DNA of 17,609 nucleotides from an uncultured Bacteroidales bacterium (GTDB lineage Bacteria > Bacteroidota > Bacteroidia > Bacteroidales > Paludibacteraceae), in assembly GCA_937892015.1 (NCBI GenBank), contig CALAUY010000061.1:1-17609 (forward strand), in the 5' to 3' direction. Below the pieces are notes generated by a model. The model made no database searches, was not told where the DNA came from, and saw only the letters and a list, made by a program, of their open reading frames with translations. Position numbers and translations under genes: made by a program. Shown here piece by piece: positions 1 through 6,461 of the stretch (position 1 is its first letter; each line of letters begins with the position of its first letter).

Positions 1-43
1 AATCACAGGACAATCACAGGACAATCACAGGACAATCACAGGG
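1..43. repeat. 11-bp tandem repeat array, cut by window edge
   Basis: Just under four copies of an 11-bp unit, AATCACAGGAC, stand head to tail with no mismatch until the last copy, which ends in GGG. The array begins at the first base of the window, so more copies probably lie outside. It shares the 9-mer ACAGGACAA with the 9-bp array at 708-833. I see no coding function. Confidence 0.9.
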
Positions 44-194
44 TGCTCCTTGCATGCAGTTAACCGTTGGATAGGGTTTTTGGAGAATAATTGTTGTTTA
101 TGTTTGTTTAAATCTCACGTGCATTTGCTTAAATCATATTATTGGTAAATGCCTTAAACAGAGTGACTTACAAAGATTCTTACGTATAATTTCG

Positions 195-260
195 CTTAAA
201 TCTCACTTAAAAGTCACTTAAAAGTCACTTAAATCTCACGTAAATCCCGCTTAAAATTGT
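195..260. repeat. Degenerate 11-bp tandem repeat array (CTTAAAnnTCA)
   Basis: Six consecutive 11-bp units are visible, four of them CTTAAATCTCA or CTTAAAAGTCA and the last two diverged. Related fragments (TTTAAATCTCACG, CTTAAATCA) occur near 108-137, so the array may once have been longer. An 11-bp unit puts repeats on nearly the same face of the helix and shifts the reading frame at each copy, so it is not protein-coding. Stop codons appear in every frame on the minus strand. Confidence 0.85.
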
Positions 261-322
261 TTAAACTTGCCGTGGAGGTAGCGCAGATTGTTGAATGTTG
301 CGTATGGCTCTTCTTGCGTCAT
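251..322 (-). CDS. Possible 23-codon small ORF or gene remnant
   Basis: An ATG at 322-320 opens a 23-codon frame beginning MTQEEPYATFNN and ending with a TAA that falls inside the 11-bp repeats. Its ATG overlaps by ATGA with the stop of an upstream open stretch on the same strand (about 319-408, no start codon, ending IEINEYKT). This is the arrangement of translationally coupled genes. A Bacteroidetes-type promoter lies upstream at 494-525. The peptide is not recognised. It could be the front end of a gene destroyed by the repeats, a leader peptide, or chance. Nothing in the sequence assigns a function. Confidence 0.2.
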   Translation of the reverse strand: MTQEEPYATFNNLRYLHGKFKQF

Positions 323-493
323 GTTTTGTATTCGTTTATTTCAATAACATCGTAGTTTCTTACTCTATTTCCCTTTCGCTCAGTTGTGTGACGATGTGCC
401 TTGTCCTGCTATGTACGAGTTTTCTCTGACCTATACGCCTAAAATTCTTCTTTTGTCATTGTTGTACTTTGTTGTTGATTTTCAAATCAGCTG
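323..493 (-). other. Leader or decayed-gene stretch without an intact ORF
   Basis: This is the stretch read first from the promoter at 494-525. An ATG at 459-457 in an A-rich context gives MTKEEF and then TAG, at a run of four T. Removing one T would join it to an open frame of about 26 further codons, ending at a TAA close to the next open stretch (319-408), which lies in yet another frame. Three short frames laid end to end look like a gene broken by frameshifts, but no family is recognised and chance cannot be excluded. Confidence 0.25.
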
Positions 494-525
494 CAAAGGT
501 ACAACTTTTTCCCCATTCCTACAAT
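494..525 (-). promoter_or_regulatory. Leftward Bacteroidetes-type promoter
   Basis: On the minus strand the -7 element TACCTTTG (494-501) matches TAnnTTTG exactly and is followed by CAGC, as in the GH97 promoter of this window. A 20-nt spacer separates it from ATTG (522-525), a three-of-four match to the -33 TTTG. Transcription would start near 487 and run off the left edge. The first ATG downstream (459-457) opens only six codons before TAG. The true target may lie outside the window or be a decayed gene. Confidence 0.5.
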
Positions 526-547
526 ATGCACTTTATCGGATGGATAC

Positions 548-618
548 GTCAAATTGTTAAATCGTCAATCATTCGTCAAATTGTTAAATCGTCAAATTGT
601 CAAATTGTCAAATTGTCA
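548..618. repeat. Degenerate 9-bp tandem repeat array (GTCAAATTG type)
   Basis: The stretch is built from 9-bp units around GTCAAATTG, GTTAAATC and GTCAATC. A 21-bp segment at 548-568 recurs exactly at 575-595, 27 bp (three units) away. The last units, 591-618, are near-perfect TCAAATTG copies. Its final part overlaps a 13-mer that also occurs upstream of def. It is AT-rich and has no visible coding role. Confidence 0.8.
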
Positions 619-648
619 ATAGTTTCATACCCCTCCCCCGCAAGCGGG
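610..648. repeat. Dispersed 13-mer followed by a small hairpin, copy 1
   Basis: The 13-mer AAATTGTCAATAG (610-622) is identical to 15067-15079. It is followed after 14 nt by CCCG-CAAG-CGGG (637-648), a 4-bp stem with a 4-nt loop. The copy upstream of def is likewise followed by a 4-bp C/G stem with a 4-nt loop. Two copies are too few to call a family. It could be a small dispersed intergenic repeat. Confidence 0.4.
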
Positions 649-665
649 ATCTCACCTACCTTAGG

Positions 666-683
666 GGAGCGCTCCTGCGGAGC
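666..683. repeat. Overlapping GC-rich palindrome and hairpin
   Basis: GGAGCGCTCC (666-675) is a perfect 10-bp palindrome. Its right half also pairs with the next bases as GCTCC-TGC-GGAGC (671-683). It lies in the region downstream of the leftward operon, between two tandem arrays. No T-run follows on either strand, so a standard intrinsic terminator is not supported. Confidence 0.5.
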
Positions 684-707
684 TAGTCAGATTAGTAACG
701 AAGAGCA

Positions 708-833
708 AGGACAAATGGGACAAACAGGACAAACAGGACAAATGGGACAAATGGGACAAATAGGACAAATGGGACAAATAGGACAAACAGGACAAATGGG
801 ACAAATAGGACAAATAGGGCTAACAGGACCAAA
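708..833. repeat. 14-unit 9-bp tandem repeat array (GGACAAA core)
   Basis: Fourteen consecutive 9-bp units fit RGGACAAAY, where the first base alternates A/G and the ninth T/C. The last two units are diverged (AGGGCTAAC, AGGACCAAA). Because 9 is a multiple of three, one forward frame reads as Gly-Gln-X triplets (X = Met, Thr or Ile), superficially collagen-like. The array sits 76 bp past the stop of the leftward operon. Substitutions restricted to two positions suggest expansion by slippage or unequal exchange from mixed founder units. Confidence 0.9.
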
Positions 834-908
834 GACTATTTACCAATTTACCACACGTAGCGATTCTCTCTCAGGGTGCGAAATTCGACAAAAGAGACAT
901 AAAAACAC

Positions 909-3383
909 TTATAGAAAATGCAAGCGATTGGTGACGTTTGCTTCGGAAGTGCCGGCATCGAAATCGAGGAAGAGGAGGGACAGGTCGGGATAGAGTTGTT
1001 TGTATCGCTGCTCGATTCCCTTGCTAATGATATGATTAGCAATGCATCCGAAGGGTTGTAGCGAGACGATTTTCTTCACGCCGTGCTCTGCGAGCAGACA
1101 TATCTCGCCGGGCAAGAACCATCCCTCTCCGAAGTCGGCTGCTGAGTTAATCACCTTGCGACTATGTTTCCATACGTGCATGATATTGTCGAACGGTCGA
1201 TAAAGCGGGAAAGCGCGACATAAATGGTCGTAACGCTTGGCAACCATCATCAAAGCGGCATTGAGTGCCCGTGCTTGAGTCGGAGAAAGTGAATCGGAAC
1301 GGATATGCTGCTTGCGGTTGATGAAAGCGTTGGGGATAGATGTTTGGAAAAAAGCGGTGATAGCGGGCGGCACTATCTCCATCCCGTGACGAATGAGCCA
1401 ATCGGCTACTTGCTTGTTACTGAAGGAGTTGTACTTGACGTAAATCTCGCCGACCAGTCCTACAACAGGCACTTGCCGCTTGGTGTCACAAAGCGCAGCG
1501 AACTCAGTTGCCGCTTGCTCTAACATACGGTGCATGGCTTTGTAATCGCACCTTGAGAGGGGCTCTTGCACCGCCTGTAAGTAGTGGTCGTAACACCGCC
1601 GTGCGTCCCCCGCACGATACTCCCTTGGCGCAGCGGGATAGTAGAGTTTGGCCAGTGCATCGGAGAAATACAGAGCCTCGATGAGCGGACGTGCCACCTG
1701 TTTCCACGGGATAACAAATCCGGGCTGATTGTTGCGCTGGTCGTGCCCAATCGCCACCGACACAACCGGCACCTCGGCGAACCCTGCACTGACCAGAGCG
1801 TTCTTGATGAGCGAATAGTAGTTGCTTGCGCGGCACTGCCCGCCGGTTTGTGTGATAGCAACAGCCGTATTGGAGAGGTCGTACCGTCCTGACCGCAGCG
1901 CGCGTAAGATACTGCCAATCACTATTGTTGCCGGATAACAGATGTCGTTATTAGCCACCCGCAAACCCTCTTCGGCATCAGGCAGCGAACCCATCGGCAG
2001 CGTCTCGGCATGATAACCTGCCAAAGCGAAAACGGTAGGGAGAAACTCGGTGTACCCTTCTGCGAAATACGGCACAAGAATAACGCGTCGGCGGTCGCTG
2101 TCCTCGAACGTCTTGGTTGTCCATGGCGCATCGGACTTACGCGGCTCTTGGTGCAAGGGTTGCTTGTCGTTGTTGACGCTGTCAACAAGTGAGCGCACCC
2201 GCAGGCGCAGCGAACCGATATTGTTCACGTCATCGATTTTCAGCACCGTGAGGTTCTTGTGATAGCGTGCAAGAATGCCCCGCACTTCGTCGAGGATGAA
2301 CGCGTCAGGTCCGCAACCGAAACTGGTCAGTTCCACCATATGCAGCCGCGTATAGTCGCTGTTGCCAACCAAGTGTGCCGCCTTGAAGATGCGGTTGGGA
2401 TATGCCCATTGGCACAACGCATTCAGCTCATCGTACACTCCCTGCCCTGCATGTGCCGCCACGTTCTCCGTAATCACGTCGATACCCATCGCAGCAATTG
2501 CATCTGCGATGCGGTGCTGAATGAGAGGGTCGATATGGTAAGGCCGTGCGGCCAACAGGATGACCATCCGTCCGTCCGTTTCTGCCTCATGAAGAACTTG
2601 CACGTTGCGCCTCTCGAGCGTGTCGAGATAGCGTTGCTGCTCGTCGAGTGCTTGTGAGATGGCCGCTTGCGACACCGACTCGCCAATGCCTAAACTGCCT
2701 AAGTACTCCACGAGCGACCGACGTAATAAGGCCTCTTCCTTGAAAGAGATAGTGGGCGAATCGATGGGCACATGATGTTTCTCTGCGGGATTGATGGCAC
2801 TATTGAGGACATCCGAATAGCCGCTGACGATTGGACAGTTGAACGAGTTCTTTGCCGCAGCATCCTCTTTCTGCTCGAAAACGACCCACGGGTAGAAAAT
2901 GCGGTTGACACCCTTGTCGATGAGGTCAAGGACATGCCCGTGCATCAGTTTGGCCGGGAAACAGATATTGTCCGCAACAATAGTCCGAACGCCTTTCTCA
3001 TAGAGCTTATTCGTACTGGTGCCACTCAATACAACTCGAAAGCCGCAGCACGTGAAGAGTGTGTGCCAGAATGGATAATCCTCGTAGATGCCGAGCGCGC
3101 GCGGGATTCCGATAGTTAGCGGTTGCTTGTTTGTAGGCAATGGCAGACGCGGACGGCCGAAGAGCAACTTGTACTTCTCCTCCATCATGTTCACTCCGCT
3201 CCGACTTCCCGCAGCGGCGTTCGAATACACTCGTTCGCAGTTATTGCCGGAGAAATAGTTGGCACCATTAGCGAAATGGTAGCACCTCACTTGGCAGTGG
3301 TTCTGGCAACCCGGGCAAACCTCTTCGGTCTCCTCAAAATGATTGCTTTGCAGTATATCTTCCAGCGTCATCGTACCCATCAT
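909..3383 (-). CDS. DUF2229/HgdB-like acyl-CoA dehydratase-related protein
   Basis: This 824-residue protein belongs to the 2-hydroxyacyl-CoA dehydratase-related group that occurs with BcrAD/BadFG activases. The N-terminus carries a cysteine cluster (CPGCQNHC at 23-30, then C34 and C49) suited to an iron-sulfur centre or zinc. A DUF2229-type region follows (about 88-310, starting LTIGIPRALGIYEDYPFW). The C-terminal third has HgdB-like elements (VGLVGEIYVKYNSFSN, LQPFGCIANHI, and a GTSEANVTNRL end). Its ATG overlaps the stop of the activase gene by 4 nt (ATGA), indicating coupled translation. Related proteins are often, from memory, one fused chain of about 1400 residues; here activase plus this protein total 1417. 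The substrate is unknown. The family has not been shown to act as a true dehydratase, so the name stays general. The stop is TAA at 911-909. Confidence 0.85.
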   Translation of the reverse strand: MMGTMTLEDILQSNHFEETEEVCPGCQNHCQVRCYHFANGANYFSGNNCERVYSNAAAGSRSGVNMMEEKYKLLFGRPRLPLPTNKQPLTIGIPRALGIYEDYPFWHTLFTCCGFRVVLSGTSTNKLYEKGVRTIVADNICFPAKLMHGHVLDLIDKGVNRIFYPWVVFEQKEDAAAKNSFNCPIVSGYSDVLNSAINPAEKHHVPIDSPTISFKEEALLRRSLVEYLGSLGIGESVSQAAISQALDEQQRYLDTLERRNVQVLHEAETDGRMVILLAARPYHIDPLIQHRIADAIAAMGIDVITENVAAHAGQGVYDELNALCQWAYPNRIFKAAHLVGNSDYTRLHMVELTSFGCGPDAFILDEVRGILARYHKNLTVLKIDDVNNIGSLRLRVRSLVDSVNNDKQPLHQEPRKSDAPWTTKTFEDSDRRRVILVPYFAEGYTEFLPTVFALAGYHAETLPMGSLPDAEEGLRVANNDICYPATIVIGSILRALRSGRYDLSNTAVAITQTGGQCRASNYYSLIKNALVSAGFAEVPVVSVAIGHDQRNNQPGFVIPWKQVARPLIEALYFSDALAKLYYPAAPREYRAGDARRCYDHYLQAVQEPLSRCDYKAMHRMLEQAATEFAALCDTKRQVPVVGLVGEIYVKYNSFSNKQVADWLIRHGMEIVPPAITAFFQTSIPNAFINRKQHIRSDSLSPTQARALNAALMMVAKRYDHLCRAFPLYRPFDNIMHVWKHSRKVINSAADFGEGWFLPGEICLLAEHGVKKIVSLQPFGCIANHIISKGIEQRYKQLYPDLSLLFLDFDAGTSEANVTNRLHFL

Positions 3384-5161
3384 GAAGCCCTTTCAATTGC
3401 GTATAATGCCGCGCCATAAGCGCCCATCAGTTCGGGGATGGGACTGAACAGCACGTCCTTACCCGTGAGCAGTTCGAGCGCACGAACAACCGAGTGGTTG
3501 CGGAACGTGCCGCCTTGAGCCATTATATGGTCACCCAACTCATCGAATGACTTGAGTTTGAGCACTTTGTACAGGCAGTTCTTTATCACTGAATAACTGA
3601 ATCCCGCAGCTATATCCGCCACTTGTGCGCCTTCACGCATCGCCTGTTTGACCTTGCTGTTCATGAAAACGGTGCATCGCGTCCCGAGGTCGTACGGTTG
3701 TCGGGCCAATGCTGCCATGCCGGCAAAAGTGCTCACATCGAACCCCAGTTGCGTGGCGAATGTCATGATGAAACTGCCGCACCCTGACGAACACGCCTCG
3801 TTAATCTCAATTCGTCGGATAGAGCCGTTATCCACAAAAATGGCTTTCATGTCCTGCCCACCGATGTCAAGCACAAAACTGACGTTCGGTTGCATCTCTC
3901 GCGCTGCAAGGAAATGCGCCATCGTCTCAACAATACCGTGTGCCAGCCCGAATGCCGTTTTCAGCAGCTGTTCGCCGTATCCCGTGGCGCACGACCCGGC
4001 TAATCGCAGGTTCTTGCCCACCGTATCATACAGGTGCTTGAGGCCTGAATAGAACGCCTCAAAAGAGTTGCCGTTATTATATCGGTAGTCGCTATATACC
4101 AACTCTTTTCGCCTGTTCAGCAGCACCAGTTTGGTGGTAGTACTGCCGCTGTCCACCCCGAGAAAATACGGCTCATCCGGCGCGTCGCTTATCGCACCCA
4201 GACGGAGCGGCACAGCGCGCTCTTTGTTCGTCCGCCATGTAGCATACTCCGCCTCGTCGGTGAAGAGTGGCGGCAGAGTGGCACTGAGCGTCACGCCCGC
4301 ATCGCCTTGGTCGAAGAGCGCCGTCAACTGCGCTCGTGTCAATGGTGGCACGTTGTCGCCGTCAGTGAGTAGAGCTGTTCCTATGGCAGGGATGAGTTGT
4401 GCATGTTCGGGCACAACGCAATCGTCCTCAGTCACGCCCATCGCCCGCTGCATATGCTTACGAAGCTCCGGGATATAAGCAAAAGGTCCGCCGCAGAGAA
4501 AAACGCGCGGCATAATCTCTGTACCGCGAGCAAGCGCGCTGATAACCTGCATGGAGACGGCATTAAGCATCGAGGCGGCTATATCGGCCTTACTCACCGA
4601 ACGAGAGATAAGGTTCTGGATGTCTGTCTTGCTGAAAACGCCGCAACGCGAGGCAATGGGATAGATATGCGTTGATTGTTCGGCCAGTCCGTTCAGGTCG
4701 GTTGTCTCCACGCCCAAGAGAGTGGCCGTCTGGTCGATGAAAGCACCCGTCCCGCCCGCACAATTGCCGTTCATGCGCATGTCCGGCACGCGGTTGGGAG
4801 CGAAGAAAATCATCTTACTATCTTCACCTCCGATATCCACCAACGTGTGCACGTCGGGATACATCCGTTTGACAACTTCCGCCGCGGCCAACACCTCTTG
4901 ATGAAACGGCACATTGAGCCGTGCGGCATAACCCATTCCCACCGAACCGGTTATGCCCACACGGAACAAGACCTCGTCATCGGACGTGCCACCCTGTTCT
5001 TCTTTCTCAGGCAAGTCCGCTAATAGACGCGCCAACAGTACCTTTCCCACTTGCGCAGGTGCAGCATTATGCCGCTCATAAGCCGAGCGCACTACCTCTC
5101 CATTGCGCAACAACGCCATCTTAATGGTCGTGCTACCAATATCTATCCCTACTTGATACAA
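3380..5161 (-). CDS. Two-domain acyl-CoA dehydratase activase (BcrAD/BadFG ATPase)
   Basis: This 593-residue protein has two ASKHA-type ATPase domains in tandem. Each shows the phosphate loop (GIDIGSTTIK at 5-14; GVDSGSTTTK at 335-344), the adenosine-site motif (DIGGEDSK at 109-116; DIGGQDMK at 432-439) and the cysteine pair that in HgdC-type activators holds a [4Fe-4S] cluster between subunits (C134 and C173; C457 and C496). Members of the family couple ATP hydrolysis to single-electron transfer into a partner, presumably the overlapping downstream gene. The start codon is TTG at 5161-5159. The first in-frame ATG (residue 15) would delete the phosphate loop, so TTG is favoured. It begins 18 nt after the amylase stop, which suggests co-transcription with the starch locus. 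The substrate is unknown. Confidence 0.88.
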   Translation of the reverse strand: MYQVGIDIGSTTIKMALLRNGEVVRSAYERHNAAPAQVGKVLLARLLADLPEKEEQGGTSDDEVLFRVGITGSVGMGYAARLNVPFHQEVLAAAEVVKRMYPDVHTLVDIGGEDSKMIFFAPNRVPDMRMNGNCAGGTGAFIDQTATLLGVETTDLNGLAEQSTHIYPIASRCGVFSKTDIQNLISRSVSKADIAASMLNAVSMQVISALARGTEIMPRVFLCGGPFAYIPELRKHMQRAMGVTEDDCVVPEHAQLIPAIGTALLTDGDNVPPLTRAQLTALFDQGDAGVTLSATLPPLFTDEAEYATWRTNKERAVPLRLGAISDAPDEPYFLGVDSGSTTTKLVLLNRRKELVYSDYRYNNGNSFEAFYSGLKHLYDTVGKNLRLAGSCATGYGEQLLKTAFGLAHGIVETMAHFLAAREMQPNVSFVLDIGGQDMKAIFVDNGSIRRIEINEACSSGCGSFIMTFATQLGFDVSTFAGMAALARQPYDLGTRCTVFMNSKVKQAMREGAQVADIAAGFSYSVIKNCLYKVLKLKSFDELGDHIMAQGGTFRNHSVVRALELLTGKDVLFSPIPELMGAYGAALYAIERAS

Positions 5162-5179
5162 TTGTTTTTTCGTTGTTGG

Positions 5180-6447
5180 TTAATGCTTGTAGATGCGATA
5201 CTCGTACGGCGCAAGCGTCGTGGTGATAGCGAGCTGAACCGACTCGCCACTGAGTAGATTGGTGGCCGTATGTCCCTGATGTTTCATCGGCAAACGCACT
5301 TCTTGTTCCGCGTTGGCCGTATTGCAGATAACAATCATCGTCTCGCTCTCGTCGGTGTACTCCACGTAAGGCACTTTGGCATTGAGCGAACCGGTCACAC
5401 GTGTCCCTCCACGCAGATGAGCCGTCTCACGATACACCTTGAGCAGCGTCTTCATTGCCGTGCGAGTTGCGTTCTCCGAAGCGAAATCCATCACGTTGTA
5501 GTTGAAGAAATTGATGGTGTTCATGTTCCCAATCTCTTGCGAGGAGTATATCATCGGCACGCCGGCCAAGAAAGCCGTGAGGCAGAACGCCGACAGCTCA
5601 CCTTCCGGTGAGCGGTAAACCGAGACAGGCGACCGTTGTGCACTCTCGTCATGCGTTGTCACGTAACGCATTCGCTCCTTGCCTTCAGGCGTTGAGTTGT
5701 ACTCCGATGTGTTGGCCGAGAGGAGCGAACCGAAAGTGCCGCTGCCCGAATAGACGCCCTCTACAGCGTACAGATAACTCCAACTATAGAGCAAATCGAA
5801 TCCCGCATCGTACAGTTTGGCATCGGAAGTTTCTGCCAGCATGAGCGCATCGGGTTTGATGGCCCGCACGGACGTGATGACGTTGTTCCAGAATGTTGTT
5901 GGAGGTCCGTCGGCATAGTCGCAACGGAATCCGTCGATGTCGGCCTCGTTGATCCAATACAGCATGCACGCCAGCATAGTGTCGCACACTGCCGGCACGT
6001 CGTAGTTGAGGAACGTGACATCGGTCCAGAACTGCTCATCGGCTGTCCGCGCTGCTTGATACCAGTCGGGATGAGCCGTCACCCATGCGTTGTCCCATGA
6101 AGTGTGGTTGGCAATCCAGTCGAGCATAACCTGCATACCATGACTATGCGCGGTGCTGACTAACCGCTGCAAGTCAGCTAACGTGCCGAAAGCTGGGTCG
6201 ATAGCGCGGTAATCTTTCACGCAATAGGGTGAACCGATGGCTTTGTCGTCCGTTCCACGCGGATGAATAGGCATCAGCCAGAGCACGTTCACTCCCATCT
6301 CCGACAGAGTCGGGATATATGCCTCAATGGCCGCGAAAGCGTTCTGTTCTGCAAAAAGGCGCTCGTTGCATTCATAGATAACGACACGAACGCCAACGTC
6401 AGGGCCGCAAGCGCACAGAGCGATTTGGTAATATACGTTGTTTTCAT
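5180..6447 (-). CDS. GH13 alpha-amylase, signal peptide out of frame
   Basis: The catalytic frame shows the four GH13 regions: DWIANH (6121-6104), GFRCDYA with the presumed nucleophile Asp at 5920-5918, LAETSDA with the acid Glu at 5833-5831, and THDES with Asp at 5650-5648. It should hydrolyse internal alpha-1,4 bonds of starch. An ATG at 6447-6445, 14 nt after the susE-like stop, begins a convincing signal peptide (MKTTYITKSLCALAALTLAF, then an ATSA cleavage site). That frame is shifted from the catalytic frame and stops at 6291-6289. The catalytic frame is open upstream to a GTG at 6622 but has no ATG before its core, and its first conserved strand (IYECNERLF) uses the same bases as the end of the signal peptide. 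The gene is therefore frameshifted, mis-sequenced, or starts unusually. I give the signal-peptide start as boundary; it is not in frame with the stop. Confidence 0.7.
6358..6447 (-). other. Signal peptide coding segment in alternate frame
   Basis: Thirty codons encode MK, a polar start, a hydrophobic core rich in Ala, Leu and Phe, and ATSA, a typical signal peptidase I site. No lipobox cysteine is placed for lipidation. A run of five T on the minus strand (6353-6357) follows directly; one extra T there would continue into the amylase frame at AEQNAFAAIE. The position after the susE-like stop fits a normal operon start. The frame is otherwise dead after 52 codons. Confidence 0.6.
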
Positions 6448-6461
6448 TGTTTATCGAGTTT

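Noticed and set aside
637..683. GC-rich hairpins as terminator of the leftward operon.
   Set aside because: Stems are only 4-5 bp and no T-run follows in the minus-strand direction.
1..833. Tandem arrays considered as a CRISPR array.
   Set aside because: Units are 9-11 bp and directly adjacent, with no unique spacers of 25-40 bp and no cas genes in the window.
469..993. A forward 174-codon frame containing Gly-Gln-X repeats, collagen-like.
   Set aside because: It is open only because two 9-bp arrays lack stops. It has no promoter, runs 85 nt into the 3' end of the well-supported minus-strand gene, and has no recognisable ends.
909..3383. Calling this gene a true 2-hydroxyglutaryl-CoA dehydratase subunit.
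   Set aside because: The DUF2229-type architecture differs from HgdA/HgdB pairs and no second dehydratase subunit is present, so only the related-family name is supported.
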